From Mycobacterium sp. 1554424.7 (lineage in GTDB: Bacteria; Actinomycetota; Actinomycetes; Mycobacteriales; Mycobacteriaceae), in NCBI RefSeq assembly GCF_001665295.1, contig NZ_LZSE01000005.1:217727-281726 (forward strand): 64,000 bases of DNA, given 5' to 3'. Under the pieces are notes generated by a model. That model was not told where the DNA came from. It ran no database searches and saw only the letters and a list, made by a program, of their open reading frames with translations. The translations under genes and the position numbers were made by a program. This document shows positions 48,385-59,200 of the stretch, in pieces. The stretch's first letter is position 1. Every line of letters begins with the position of its first letter.

Positions 48385-48640
48385 GGAGTTCCTTTCTTCC
48401 CCCGCTGATCAGGTCATACGGGGGTTCGTTGCATTCAGCCAATTTGCCGAGTGCGCCCAATCTTCGACTCTGCAACGGTGATCGCCCGGATCGGCGGAGA
48501 AGACGGCGAACCTCGTTCACGAGAAGAATTGGTGTTGTCCTAGCGGCAGTTGCAGATGCAGATGCTGCGATTGCTGGACGGCTCCGAGGATAACCTGCAT
48601 CCGGATCGGAAGCAAGCAAACCCTCCGGCCACGCCGTGGA
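48385..48640 (-). promoter_or_regulatory. rho upstream region
   Basis: 256 bases between the thrB stop and the rho start. The region carries no convincing gene and probably contains the rho promoter and a long leader; rho genes are often autoregulated by attenuation. A 92-codon frame (48341-48619) extends through it but has no ribosome site and runs into rho. Confidence 0.4.
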
Positions 48641-49591
<951 letters not shown>

Positions 49592-50674
49592 TTACGCGAG
49601 ACCCAATTGTTCGACGACGAGCACGGGATCGACCGGCAGCGGGGACACGGTCGGCATGTCCTTCAGCGCGGTGTCGGGGTCCTTGAGGCCGTTGCCGGTC
49701 ACCGTGCAGACCACGGTCGAGCCGCGCGCCACCCAGCCGTCGTCGACCGCCTTGAGCAGCCCCGCGATGCTGGCGGCCGACGCGGGCTCGACGAACACGC
49801 CCTCGGAGGCGGCCACCAGGTGGTACGCCGCCAGGATCTCGTCGTCCGTGACGGCCAGGAAGCGGCCGTTGGACTGTTGCTGCGCCGCGACGGCGGCGGT
49901 CCACGACGCCGGGGAGCCGATGCGGATCGCGGTGGCGATGGTCTCCGGGTTGCGGACCGGTTCGCCGAGCACCAGGGGCGCCGCGCCGGCGGCCTGGGCC
50001 CCCAGCATGCGGGGCAGGCTGTCGATCACGCCCTCGTGGTGGTACTCGGTGTAGCCCTTCCAGTACGCGGTGATGTTGCCGGCGTTGCCGACCGGAAGCG
50101 CATGCACGTCGGGCGCGGCGCCCAGGGCGTCGACGATCTCGAACGCGGCGGTCTTCTGGCCCTCGATGCGCACCGGGTTCACCGAGTTCACCAGCGAGAT
50201 CGTCGGGAAGTCGGCGGCCATCTTGCGCGCCAGTTCCAGGCATTCGTCGAAGTTGCCGTCGATCTGGATGATCTTGGCGCCGTGCATGACCGCCTGCGCC
50301 AGCTTGCCCATCGCGATCTTGCCCTGCGGGATGAGCACCGCGCAGGTGATGCCGGCGCGCGCGGCGTAGGCGGCCGCCGAGGCCGAGGTGTTGCCGGTCG
50401 ACGCGCACAGCACGGCCCGCTGGCCCCGGGCCAGGGCGTCGGTGACCGCCATCGTCATGCCCCGGTCCTTGAAGGAGCCGGTGGGATTGAGGCCCTCGAC
50501 CTTGAGATGCACGGTGCAGCCGGTCTTTTCCGAGAGCCGGGTCGCGGCGATCAGCGGGGTGCCGCCCTCGAGGAGGGTGACCGGGGTCCAGTCGTCGCCG
50601 ACGGGCAGCCGGTCGCGGTAGGCCGCGATCACGCCCGGCCAGGGTTGATGCGTGGCCGTTCTGGGGATGCTCAC
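49592..50674 (-). CDS. thrC: Threonine synthase
   Basis: A 360-residue fold-type II PLP enzyme that converts O-phosphohomoserine to threonine. The Schiff-base lysine is in [11 protein letters not shown] and the phosphate loop is [12 protein letters not shown]. The GTG start overlaps the hom stop (GTGA). Corresponds to Rv1295. Confidence 0.96.
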   Translation of the reverse strand: MSIPRTATHQPWPGVIAAYRDRLPVGDDWTPVTLLEGGTPLIAATRLSEKTGCTVHLKVEGLNPTGSFKDRGMTMAVTDALARGQRAVLCASTGNTSASAAAYAARAGITCAVLIPQGKIAMGKLAQAVMHGAKIIQIDGNFDECLELARKMAADFPTISLVNSVNPVRIEGQKTAAFEIVDALGAAPDVHALPVGNAGNITAYWKGYTEYHHEGVIDSLPRMLGAQAAGAAPLVLGEPVRNPETIATAIRIGSPASWTAAVAAQQQSNGRFLAVTDDEILAAYHLVAASEGVFVEPASAASIAGLLKAVDDGWVARGSTVVCTVTGNGLKDPDTALKDMPTVSPLPVDPVLVVEQLGLA

Positions 50675-51996
50675 AGGCCGTTTCCTTCCAGTCGCAGCAC
50701 GCTGGTCACGTTCTGCACGACGCTCAAATCGGCCAGGGCACCGACGGTTTCGGAAAGCGCGGCGTCGGTAGCGGTGTGGGTGACCACCACGACGCGGGCC
50801 CCCACCCGCCGGCCGCCCTCGTCGACCACGCCTTCCTGGCGGACCTCGGCGATGCTCACCTCACGCTTGGCGAATTCCGTTGCCACCGAGGCCAATACGC
50901 CCGGCTCGTCGGCAACGTTGATGCTGACGTAGTAGCGGGTCGGGATGAGACCCATGGGGGCGATGGGAAGTTGGGCGTAGCGGGACTCCTTCGGGCCGCG
51001 GCTGCCCAGCACCCGGTTGCGGGCGGCCATCACCAGGTCACCGGTGACCGCCGACGCGGTGGGGGCGCCGCCGGCCCCCTGGCCGTAGAACATCAGCCGC
51101 CCCGAGGCCGCGGCCTCGACCACCACCGCGTTGAAAGCCCCGCTGACCGTGGCCAGCGGATGCGACAGCGGCACCAGCGCGGGATAGACGCGCGCCGAAA
51201 CCCGTTGCTGGCCGTCGTCTCCGGTGACCCGCTCGCAGATGGACAGCAGCTTGATGGTGCAGCCGAGCGACCGGGCGGACGCGAAGTCGGCCGGGGTGAT
51301 CTTGGTGATGCCCTCGCGATAGACGTCGTCGGCGTGCACCCGGGTGTGAAAGGCGATGGACGCCAGGATCGCCGCCTTGGCCGCGGCGTCATAGCCCTCG
51401 ACGTCGGCGGTGGGATCGGCCTCGGCGTAGCCCAGCGCGCTGGCGTCGGCCAGGGCGCTTTCGTAGTCGGCGCCGGTGCTGTCCATCTCGGACAGGATGT
51501 AGTTCGTGGTGCCGTTGACGATCCCGGCCACCCGCAGCACCGTGTCGCCGGCCAGCGATTGGGTCAGCGGGCGGATGACGGGGATCGCGCCCGCGACCGC
51601 CGCCTCGAAATACAGGTCGACGTGGGCGTTTTCGGCCGCCTGCGCCAATTCACCGGTGGAGATGGACAGCAGGGCCTTGTTGGCCGTGACCACGGACTTG
51701 CCGTGCTCGAGCGCGGACAGGATCGCCTTGCGGGCGGGTTCGACGGGTCCCATCAACTCGACGACGATGTCGACGTCCGCGCGGGACACGAGCTCTTCGA
51801 TGTTGTCGGTCAGCAGTCCGACCGGGACGCCGCGGTCGGCGGCGACGCGGCGCACCCCGATGCCGCGCAGCACCAGCGGGGCACCGACGCGGGCCGCCAG
51901 GTCCGCGGCGCTGTCCTCGATGATGCGCACGACCTCGCTGCCGACGTTGCCCAACCCGAGTACCGCCACGCCCACTGGCTTTTCGTCACCGGGCAC
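50671..51996 (-). CDS. hom: Homoserine dehydrogenase
   Basis: A 441-residue monofunctional enzyme: NAD(P) fold [17 protein letters not shown] at the N-terminus, catalytic segment around [10 protein letters not shown] and [18 protein letters not shown], and a C-terminal ACT domain ([20 protein letters not shown]) for threonine feedback control. GTG start three bases after the lysA stop. Corresponds to Rv1294. Confidence 0.96.
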   Translation of the reverse strand: MPGDEKPVGVAVLGLGNVGSEVVRIIEDSAADLAARVGAPLVLRGIGVRRVAADRGVPVGLLTDNIEELVSRADVDIVVELMGPVEPARKAILSALEHGKSVVTANKALLSISTGELAQAAENAHVDLYFEAAVAGAIPVIRPLTQSLAGDTVLRVAGIVNGTTNYILSEMDSTGADYESALADASALGYAEADPTADVEGYDAAAKAAILASIAFHTRVHADDVYREGITKITPADFASARSLGCTIKLLSICERVTGDDGQQRVSARVYPALVPLSHPLATVSGAFNAVVVEAAASGRLMFYGQGAGGAPTASAVTGDLVMAARNRVLGSRGPKESRYAQLPIAPMGLIPTRYYVSINVADEPGVLASVATEFAKREVSIAEVRQEGVVDEGGRRVGARVVVVTHTATDAALSETVGALADLSVVQNVTSVLRLEGNGL

Positions 51997-51999
51997 GGG

Positions 52000-53418
52000 T
52001 CACCTCACTTCCAGACTCAAGAGATCGTCGACCGTCTCCCGGCGCAGCACCAGGCGGGCACGCCCGCCGCGCACGGCTACGACCGCGGGGCGGCCGATCA
52101 TGTTGTAGCGGCTCGACAGCGAATAGCAGTAGGCGCCGGTGGCGGCGACCCCGAGCAGGTCGCCCGGCTGCAGGTCCCCCGGGACCCAGGTATCACGGAC
52201 GACGATATCGCCCGTCTCGCAATGCTTTCCGACGATGCGGGCCAACTCCGCCGGCGCGTCGCTTTCCCGCGAGACCAACCGGGCGTCGTACTGCGCGTCG
52301 TAGAGCGCGGTGCGGATGTTGTCGCTCATGCCGCCGTCGACGCTGACGTAGCGCCGGTGCGCCGTCGTGCTCACGTCGACGTCCTTGACGGTGCCGACCT
52401 CGTAGAGCGTGATGGTGCCGGGTCCGACGATGGCGCGCCCCGGCTCGACCACCAGCCGGGGGGTGGGCAGCCCGACGGCCGCCGACTCGCTGCGCACGAT
52501 GGCGTTCAGGCTGTTGGCGAGTTCAGCTATTGGCGGGGGGTCGTCGGGCGCCAGGTACGAGATGCCAAAGCCGCCACCGAGATCGACCGTCGAGAGCTGG
52601 GCCGTCTTGTCGACGCCGAACTCGGCGACGATTTCGTGCAGCAGGCCGATGACGCGGTGCGCGGCGAGCTCGAAGCCGGCGACGTCGAAGATCTGCGAGC
52701 CGATGTGGCTGTGCAACCCGACGAGCCTCAGGTGGTCGGTGGCGAAGACCCGGCGCACCGCCGCCATCGCCGCGCCGCTGGCCACCGACAGCCCGAATTT
52801 CTGGTCCTCGTGCGCGGTGGAGATGAACTCGTGGGTGTGCGCCTCGACCCCGACGGTGAGGCGCACCAGCACGTCCTGGACGATGCCCGCCTCGCCGGCG
52901 ATGGCGTCGAGGCGCTCGATCTCGATCATCGAGTCCAGGACCACGTGGCCCACCCCGGCCTTCACCGCGGCGGTCAGTTCGGCGACGGACTTGTTGTTGC
53001 CGTGCAGGGTGATCCGCTCCGGCGGGAAGTCCGCGTGCAGTGCGACGGCCAGCTCGCCGCCGGTGCACACGTCCAGCGACAGGCCCTCTTCGTCGATCCA
53101 GCGCGCTATTTCGGTGCACAGGAACGCCTTGGCGGCGTAGTGCACGTTGTGGCCGCCGCCGAACGCCGCGGCCATGTCCTGGCAGCGGGAGCGGAAGTCG
53201 TCCTCGTCGACGACGAACAGCGGGGTCCCGTACTCCTGGGCGAGCTGGGTCACCGGCACGCCGCCGATGACGGCGGCTCCGTCTTCGTCGCGAGTTGTGT
53301 TGCGCGGCCACACGTTCGGCGCCAGCCGCAGCAGCTCCTCGGGGGATTGCGGCCGCGTCGGGCTTTCGACGTGACGGGTCTCGTCGGCGTGCCGGGGACC
53401 GGCGGGATGGACGTTCAC
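52000..53418 (-). CDS. lysA: Diaminopimelate decarboxylase
   Basis: A fold-type III PLP enzyme making lysine from meso-diaminopimelate. The PLP lysine is in [10 protein letters not shown], the glycine loop in [12 protein letters not shown], and the C-terminal dimer motif in [14 protein letters not shown]. The chosen GTG at 53416-53418 overlaps the argS stop (GTGA) and gives 472 residues, about 25 longer at the N-terminus than the M. tuberculosis protein. An alternative internal start would be near the [12 protein letters not shown] segment, so the N-terminus is uncertain. Confidence 0.93.
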   Translation of the reverse strand: MNVHPAGPRHADETRHVESPTRPQSPEELLRLAPNVWPRNTTRDEDGAAVIGGVPVTQLAQEYGTPLFVVDEDDFRSRCQDMAAAFGGGHNVHYAAKAFLCTEIARWIDEEGLSLDVCTGGELAVALHADFPPERITLHGNNKSVAELTAAVKAGVGHVVLDSMIEIERLDAIAGEAGIVQDVLVRLTVGVEAHTHEFISTAHEDQKFGLSVASGAAMAAVRRVFATDHLRLVGLHSHIGSQIFDVAGFELAAHRVIGLLHEIVAEFGVDKTAQLSTVDLGGGFGISYLAPDDPPPIAELANSLNAIVRSESAAVGLPTPRLVVEPGRAIVGPGTITLYEVGTVKDVDVSTTAHRRYVSVDGGMSDNIRTALYDAQYDARLVSRESDAPAELARIVGKHCETGDIVVRDTWVPGDLQPGDLLGVAATGAYCYSLSSRYNMIGRPAVVAVRGGRARLVLRRETVDDLLSLEVR

Positions 53419-55067
53419 ATTCGCTCCGGTGCGGTGACGCCGAGGATCGTCAGGCCGTTGGCGATCACCTGGCGCGCGGCCTGGCACAGCGCCAGCCGCG
53501 CGGTGTGCAGGTCGGTGGGCTGCTCGTCGCCCTGCGGCAGGACGCGGCAGGAGTCGTAGAACCGGTGGTAGTCGCCGGCGAGGTCCTCCAGGTAGCGGCA
53601 CACCCGGTGCGGTTCGCGCAGCGCGGCGGCGGTTTTCAGCACCCGGGGGAATTCGCCGATGGAGCGCAGCAGCGTGCCCTCCTTGTCGTGGCCGAGCAGC
53701 TCCAGGTGGTTAGTGTCCGGGATCAGGCCGAGCTCCGCGGCGTTGCGGGCCAGCGCGGAGAGCCGCGCGTGCGCGTATTGCACGTAGTAGACCGGGTTTT
53801 CGTTGGATGCCGAGGACCACAGCGCCAGATCGATGTCGATCGCGGTGTCCACCGACGAGCGGATCAGGCTGTAGCGCGCGGCGTCGACACCGATCGCCTC
53901 GACCAGGTCGTCCAGCGTGAGCACCGTTCCGGCCCGCTTGCTCATCCGGACCGGTTGGCCGTCGCGGACCAGGTTGACCATCTGCCCGATGAGCACCTCG
54001 ACGGTGGCCGGGTCCTCGCCGAACGCGGCGGCCACGGCCTTGAGGCGGGCGATGTAGCCGTGGTGATCGGCGCCGAGCATGTAGATGCACAGGTCGAAGC
54101 CGCGTTGCCGCTTGTCCAGGTAGTAGGCGATGTCGCCGGCGATGTAGGCCGGCTTGCCGTCGCTCTTGATCACGACGCGGTCCTTGTCGTCACCAAAAGC
54201 GCTGGTGCGCAACCAGGTTGCGCCGTCCTTCTCGTAGACGTTGCCGGTCCCGCGGAGGCGTGCGATCGCCTGGTCGACGCGGCCGCTGGTGTGCATCGAG
54301 TCTTCGTGGGTGTAGACGTCGAAGTCGGTGCCGAACTCGTGCAGCGACTCCTTGATGTGGGTGAACATCAGGTCGACGCCGATTTCGCGGAAGGTTTCGT
54401 GCATTTCGGCGTCGGGCAGGCTCAGCGCGTCGGGCGCCTTCGCCAGCACCTGCGCCGCGATGTCATTGATGTAGGCGCCTGCGTAGCCGTCTTGTGGCGT
54501 CGGCTCGCCCTTGGCCGCGGCAATCAACGAGTTGGCGAACCGATCGATCTGCGCGCCGTGGTCGTTGAAGTAGTACTCGCGCACCACGTCGGCGCCCTGG
54601 GTGGACAACAACCGGCCCAGCGCGTCTCCGACCGCGGCCCAGCGAGTGCCGCCGATGTGGATCGGCCCGGTCGGGTTGGCCGAGACGAACTCGAGGTTGA
54701 TCTTCTGCCCTTGGAGCGCGTCCGAATAACCGAACTCGTCGCCGGCGTCGATGACGTTGGTGACGACCACCGCCTGCGCGGACGCCTCGAGGCGCAGGTT
54801 GATGAAGCCCGGCCCGGCGACCTCCGCCGCCGCGATGCCGCCGGCGCCGGCCAGCTTTTCGGCGAGCCATCCGGCCAGCTCACGCGGGTTGGCGCCGACC
54901 TTCTTGCCCAGTTGCAGCGCCAGGTTGCTCGCGTAGTCACCGTGATCGGGATTACGCGGCCGCTCCACCGTGACCGTCGCCGGCAAAGCGGCAGCGTCCA
55001 GCCCGCGCTCGGCAAGCACCGCGGCGGCGGTGACTTTGAGCAGCTCGGCCAGGTCGGCGGGGGTCAC
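53415..55067 (-). CDS. argS: Arginyl-tRNA synthetase
   Basis: A 550-residue class I synthetase. The N-terminal Add1 domain ([16 protein letters not shown]) is followed by the HIGH signature as [12 protein letters not shown] and a KMSKS-like [10 protein letters not shown]. The C-terminal DALR anticodon domain contains [15 protein letters not shown] start at 55065-55067. It heads the argS-lysA-hom-thrC-thrB unit. A tRNA-Arg gene lies 2.8 kb upstream. Confidence 0.97.
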   Translation of the reverse strand: MTPADLAELLKVTAAAVLAERGLDAAALPATVTVERPRNPDHGDYASNLALQLGKKVGANPRELAGWLAEKLAGAGGIAAAEVAGPGFINLRLEASAQAVVVTNVIDAGDEFGYSDALQGQKINLEFVSANPTGPIHIGGTRWAAVGDALGRLLSTQGADVVREYYFNDHGAQIDRFANSLIAAAKGEPTPQDGYAGAYINDIAAQVLAKAPDALSLPDAEMHETFREIGVDLMFTHIKESLHEFGTDFDVYTHEDSMHTSGRVDQAIARLRGTGNVYEKDGATWLRTSAFGDDKDRVVIKSDGKPAYIAGDIAYYLDKRQRGFDLCIYMLGADHHGYIARLKAVAAAFGEDPATVEVLIGQMVNLVRDGQPVRMSKRAGTVLTLDDLVEAIGVDAARYSLIRSSVDTAIDIDLALWSSASNENPVYYVQYAHARLSALARNAAELGLIPDTNHLELLGHDKEGTLLRSIGEFPRVLKTAAALREPHRVCRYLEDLAGDYHRFYDSCRVLPQGDEQPTDLHTARLALCQAARQVIANGLTILGVTAPERM

Positions 55068-55148
55068 GAGCGTCCATCCTATTGGCTAGGGTCCCCCGGC
55101 CCCGAATCAATTAGAGGGGGCAGCGCGGCCGCACCGGGGCCTGGGCCG

Positions 55149-56290
55149 CTACCGACTGGCGCGGGCGGCCTCGATCGGCACGATGTCCACCAGCCGGTCG
55201 CCGCGGACGATGTGGTACGCGTCATACCAATCGACGGTGGGGTCGCAGTGCGGCGTGGTGAACTCCACGCGTTCCCCGAGGCTGACGGGTGCGCCGGCGG
55301 GCCGGGTGAGTGCGCCGTGCTCGTCGCCGAAGAAGGCGTACGTCGAGCCGCCGAACCGCGCGCCGGCCGGGCGGGGCATGGGCCGTCCGTCGCGAAAGCC
55401 TTCAGGCCGGCGTCGACGGTGACGATCGCGTCGGCGTTGGCGCTCACGACTTGGCTCGAAACCCACAGGCTGGTTTCGAAGGCGCCGTCGTCGTCGCCGC
55501 CCAGCGCGTCGGAATATTCAGCGTCCATGAAGACGTAAGAGCCGGGCTGCAATTCGTTGAGGACCCCCAGGTCCAGATCGGCCGCGACGGTTCCGGTGCC
55601 ACCGCCGGTGACGATGCCGACCGGGTGACCGGCGCTGCGCAGCGCGTCGATGACTTCCGACAGGATTCCCATGCCGACTTTAACTGCGTCGCAACGGTTT
55701 TGGAAGCCGGGAATGTGCTGCCAATGACCGCCGTAGCCTTGAACACCGGCCAAAGTCAACCCGTCGCAGCGACGGACGTGCTCGGCGAGCGCGACCGCCT
55801 GTTCCGGGCCGGAGACGCCGGTGCGGCCGAGCCCCACGTCGACGTCGACGAGGACGTCGACGCGGATGCCGCGGCGGCGCGCTTCCGCGTTGAGCGCGGT
55901 CACCGGATCGGGATGATCCACCACACAGGCAAAGCCGGGATCGAGCGCCGCCACGTCGCACAGCCGCTTCGGCATCAGCGGATCGGCGACCGGTGACGTC
56001 AGAAGGATGCCGCGCACACCGGCGGCCGAAAGCGCCTCGGCTTCCCCGATTTTGGCGCAGCAGACCCCTACCGCGCCGGCGGCGATCTGCTTTCCGGCGA
56101 TCCAGGCGCATTTGTGCGTCTTGGCGTGCGGGCGCAGGGCGACCTTGCCGCGCGTGCGCTCGGCCATGCGGCGGATGTTGGCGTCCAGCGCCGCCTCGTC
56201 CAGGATCAGTGCCGGTGTGGGCAGGCGGAAGCGGGAGTCCGGCTCGCCAATCATGGCTTGCGCCAACTGGTCTGCCGGACGCACCGGCAT
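55149..56290 (-). pseudogene. D-threonine aldolase / alanine-racemase-like PLP enzyme, split by a one-base frameshift
   Basis: A fold-type III PLP barrel protein of the DSD1/D-threonine aldolase group. The ATG at 56288-56290 starts MPVRPADQLAQAM; LRPHAKTHKCAW carries the PLP lysine and GIVTGGGTGTVAADL the phosphate loop. After DAGLKAFATDG (near 55383) the reading frame turns into arginine/serine-rich nonsense. The expected C-terminal domain (FGGSTYAFFGDEHG, FTTPHCDPTVDWYD with the zinc-type His and Cys) continues in a neighbouring frame to a TAG at 55149. Adding one base in the GGG at 55380-55382 restores the fusion. Either a real inactivating deletion or a sequencing slip. Confidence 0.78.
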
Positions 56291-56742
56291 CAGGACGCGA
56301 CGGTGGTCAGGTGCTCGAATCCCGCGATCGGCGCGATGTCCGGGAGTCGGCGGATCGCACCGTTCTGAGCCCACTGGCCTTCGGGCACTTCGTGGATGAC
56401 GCACGACGTGACGACCATCCTGTCGCCGTTGGCTTGCGCCGCCGATTCGGCGACCTCCTGAATCTCGCCGGCGAATCGCGCCTTGCGGGCACCGTCGAGC
56501 ACCCCGGCGCTGACCTGACAGTCGATGAAGACGCCGGCGACCGCGGCGTCCGCCGGCAGGCCCGCGGAGTAAAAGCACCCGGGCGAGAGCTCGTGCAGCA
56601 AGACCAGGGCCCGCATCCGGTGCTGGGGCTGGTCGGGCACCGATTCGGCGCGACACGCCGCCTCGGTAAGGCCCGTGACCAGGCGCTCCTTGCCCGTCTC
56701 GTCGAAGGCGCCCGGCGTCAGAGTTACGCGCATCAGCGGCAT
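56290..56742 (-). CDS. Tautomerase-superfamily-like protein
   Basis: A 150-residue protein starting MPLMRVTLTPGAFDETGK. The N-terminal Pro after Met would be the catalytic base of the 4-oxalocrotonate tautomerase superfamily, and two beta-alpha-beta units are apparent (VLLHELSPGCFYSAG, then VFIDCQVSAGVLDGARK). ATG at 56740-56742 behind aaagga. The stop overlaps the PLP-enzyme start (TGATG), so the two are co-translated. Substrate unknown. The AraC-type gene reads away from it. Confidence 0.72.
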   Translation of the reverse strand: MPLMRVTLTPGAFDETGKERLVTGLTEAACRAESVPDQPQHRMRALVLLHELSPGCFYSAGLPADAAVAGVFIDCQVSAGVLDGARKARFAGEIQEVAESAAQANGDRMVVTSCVIHEVPEGQWAQNGAIRRLPDIAPIAGFEHLTTVAS

Positions 56743-56839
56743 GTCATGTCCTTTCAGGGGTTCTTGCCCTCGTAATCTCCTCCGGTCGCGCGGCGGAATC
56801 CAGTGGCGAGGCAGACAGCTTTCTTGCATAATTCGCCAC

Positions 56840-57808
56840 ATGATCGGTTTCGATGCCCTGGTGCTCGACGGGGCGAGCGCCAGCGCGGTGGGCGTGACGA
56901 TCGACGTGGTGTCGGCGGCCAACCGGATCCTCGGCAAACCCGCGTTCGACCTGCGGTTCGTCTCCCCCGGGAGCCAGGTCGCCCTGCGCGGCGGCCTGGC
57001 CGTCGCCGCGCAACCGTTGGCGCACGCCGGCGCGCGAGACGTCGTCGTGGTACCGGGACTGGGCGCCGCCCAGCCCGAGGAGATCGCTGAGCGGCTCGCC
57101 GGCGCCGACGTCGCCGTGGCCGCCGACTGGCTGGCGGGCGCGGACGCCCGCGGCGCGGAAATCGCGGCGTCGTGCACGGCGGTATTCGTCCTGGCCGCGG
57201 CCGGGCTTCTGGATCAACGGCGCTGCGTCACGACGTGGTGGCTCGGGGCCGACCTCGCCCGGGTCGCGCCGGCGGCCCGCGTGGTCATCGACGAGATGGT
57301 CGTTCGCGATGGGCCGATCTGGACGGCCGGGAGCGCGTTCGCGCACATCGACCTGATGCTCGCGCTGATGCGCCATTTCGGCGGCGCGGCGCTGACCAAC
57401 GAACTCGCGAACCGCCTTGTGGCCGACCAGCGGACGTCGCAGGCGAGCTTCCTCATTCCCTCGCACCTGGCGGCGCGCGACGAGACGGTCGCGACGCTGG
57501 AGCGGTTCGTCCGGTCGCGGTTGGACGAGTCGCACACGCTCGACTCGCTGGCCCGTTTTTGCGGCCTCAGCACCCGGACCCTGGCGCGCCGGACGCGAAA
57601 CGCCGTGGGGCTCAGCCCGCTCCAGCTGGTCCAGCGGGTTCGCCTTGAGCGGTCGCTGCACCTGTTGCGCACGACCCGCATGCCGCTCGAGGAGATCGCC
57701 GCGTCCGTTGGGCTGGCGGATCCCGCCACGCTGCACCGACTGGTGAAGAAGCACACCGGGCGATCGCCCGGGGCGCTGCGCCCGAGCGCCCACGCGAGGG
57801 CCTCTTGA
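56840..57808 (+). CDS. AraC-family regulator with DJ-1/PfpI-like (GATase1) domain
   Basis: A 322-residue GlxA/FtrA-type regulator. The N-terminal DJ-1-like domain (FDALVLDGASASAVGVTID, then VVVVPGLGAAQPEE) has the nucleophile-elbow cysteine in AASCTAVFVLAAAGLLD. The C-terminal 100 residues form the AraC double helix-turn-helix (FCGLSTRTLARRTRNAVGLS, AASVGLADPATLHRLVKKH). Divergent from the tautomerase/PLP-enzyme pair by about 97 bases and likely to control it. Confidence 0.87.
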   Translation: MIGFDALVLDGASASAVGVTIDVVSAANRILGKPAFDLRFVSPGSQVALRGGLAVAAQPLAHAGARDVVVVPGLGAAQPEEIAERLAGADVAVAADWLAGADARGAEIAASCTAVFVLAAAGLLDQRRCVTTWWLGADLARVAPAARVVIDEMVVRDGPIWTAGSAFAHIDLMLALMRHFGGAALTNELANRLVADQRTSQASFLIPSHLAARDETVATLERFVRSRLDESHTLDSLARFCGLSTRTLARRTRNAVGLSPLQLVQRVRLERSLHLLRTTRMPLEEIAASVGLADPATLHRLVKKHTGRSPGALRPSAHARAS

Positions 57809-57882
57809 GCTGTGGCGCGGTCACAACCGTCACGTCGATGCGTTACTCTGGCTGAGCCCAATGGCGCATCGTCTTGTTTTGC

Positions 57883-57955
57883 GCCCCCGTAGCTCAGGGG
57901 ATAGAGCGTCTGCCTCCGGAGCAGAAGGCCGCAGGTTCGAATCCTGCCGGGGGCA
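57883..57955 (+). tRNA. tRNA-Arg (anticodon CCG)
   Basis: A 73-base cloverleaf. The acceptor pairs GCCCCCG (57883-57889) with CGGGGGC (57948-57954), and A57955 is the discriminator. The anticodon stem is TCTGC/GCAGA around the loop CTCCGGA with CCG at 57916-57918, reading CGG arginine codons. T-arm: GCAGG-TTCGAAT-CCTGC. CCA is not encoded. Its 3' end borders the accessory island and served as the presumed integration site. Confidence 0.97.
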
Positions 57956-58151
57956 CAGGCTCCGCCGCAGGTCAGAGGGTATTTCTGGGCCAGTCCGTAA
58001 CGTCTGCACGACATACGCATGACATAGCTCCCGCTGGTCAGGCGATGCGGCGTTTGCTGTGCTTATCCCGCACAGATGGACAACACACACGTCACCACCA
58101 GACCGGCTGGGCTTACCGGGGCTTTCCATCTCTACGTGGACGGCTGTTCCA

Positions 58152-58973
58152 TCAATGAATTGTGTGCCATGGGCAGTAGGCGGCGATGGCTGCGCCCACG
58201 AATCGCGCGCCGTCGAGTGGTGGTACGTCATTGAGTTTGGCCACCCGCCACGACATCTGTTCGAAGTCCACGCCGGTATCCAGCACCTGGCAGACGGTAT
58301 GCGCCTGGTCAACGGGCTGGCGAATGTTCACACCGGCCTTCGCGAGCGTTTGCAAGAACACCCGCTCCCGATACGCGTCCTCTGCGACGGCACCCACGTT
58401 GGGCGGTATCAGCGGCGCGTACTGCGGGCGGTAGGTGCCCATGATCTCGCCGAATAAAGACGCTGCCTCAGTTGCCGGGAGGCTCGGGTTGGCATCCAAC
58501 ACCGTGTTGAGCGCATCTTTGATGTTAAGCGTGCCATTTGCGTTCACACCGGCGTCAAGTATCTGGCAGACCCCATCCACTAAAAGCTTGTCCGGGGCGT
58601 GCCGTCGCCGCATATAGCGCCGCGTCAGGATGACGGCGGTGATGATGAGACCCCAAACCAACAGGGCTTTCCACGCAAAAATTAAGAGAAGGACGCCAAT
58701 TATCAGGAGTGGCCAGAACAGGAGTCTGCCGAGCGCTAATCCGACGCCGAACCCGACGCCGCGCGACAGTGCGGACTGTGGCTGGCGCGGCGAGCCGATT
58801 CGGGTGGTGCTGTAAAGGCCGGTACCGGGGATGCGGACGGTGCGCTGATAGCTGCCGTCAGCGCGGCGAGTCATCCTGTATCCGCCAAAGCCGACGCTGC
58901 TTGAGATTCCCCGCTTGCTGGCGGTGAAGCGGAACGGTCCGACTTTTTTAGACTTGCGGTACTGCCAGGACAT
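58152..58973 (-). CDS. DUF4236-type membrane protein with DUF732-like C-terminal repeats
   Basis: A 273-residue protein. The N-terminal segment MSWQYRKSKKVGPFRFTASK followed by RGISSSVGFGG is typical of the DUF4236 family. Two transmembrane helices follow (about 72-95 and 97-117). The C-terminal half contains two similar helical stretches, VCQILDAGVNANGTLNIKDA and FLQTLAKAGVNIRQPVDQAH with VCQVLDTG, resembling the mycobacterial DUF732 fold in duplicate. GGAG precedes the ATG at 58971-58973. First gene of the tRNA-Arg island. Function unknown. Confidence 0.75.
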   Translation of the reverse strand: MSWQYRKSKKVGPFRFTASKRGISSSVGFGGYRMTRRADGSYQRTVRIPGTGLYSTTRIGSPRQPQSALSRGVGFGVGLALGRLLFWPLLIIGVLLLIFAWKALLVWGLIITAVILTRRYMRRRHAPDKLLVDGVCQILDAGVNANGTLNIKDALNTVLDANPSLPATEAASLFGEIMGTYRPQYAPLIPPNVGAVAEDAYRERVFLQTLAKAGVNIRQPVDQAHTVCQVLDTGVDFEQMSWRVAKLNDVPPLDGARFVGAAIAAYCPWHTIH

Positions 58974-59200
58974 CGCTACTCCGTTCGCATGCGCCAGGCG
59001 GGACGTAGGTGCAGCTCACCCATTCGCCGTCATGAATCGCGGCCTAGGGCCTTCATTCTCGGCGTTTCGTAATTTCGTGTCGGGGTGTGATGATCGAGGT
59101 GCAATTGGCCTCGAATCGTCTGGCCATGCGTCAATGCTGCCCTACGCGACCGGCAGAACGAAAGCTAAATCACCGGCCCCTGTCTCATCCCGATTGCGAG
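58974..59200. other. Intergenic gap inside the island
   Basis: 227 bases between the DUF4236-type gene and the stop of the helical-repeat gene, both on the minus strand. The gap would contain the promoter of the DUF4236 gene. I see no hairpin terminator and no credible small gene. Confidence 0.4.

Noticed and set aside
48341-48619. 92-codon minus-strand frame upstream of rho as a leader gene
   Set aside because: No ribosome site; it runs into the rho coding region in another frame and has shadow-like composition.
57830-58312. Minus-strand frame with RQDSNLRPSAPEADAL
   Set aside because: This is the well-known false peptide from translating the complement of a tRNA gene. It was useful only as a marker of the degraded tRNA copy near 63230.
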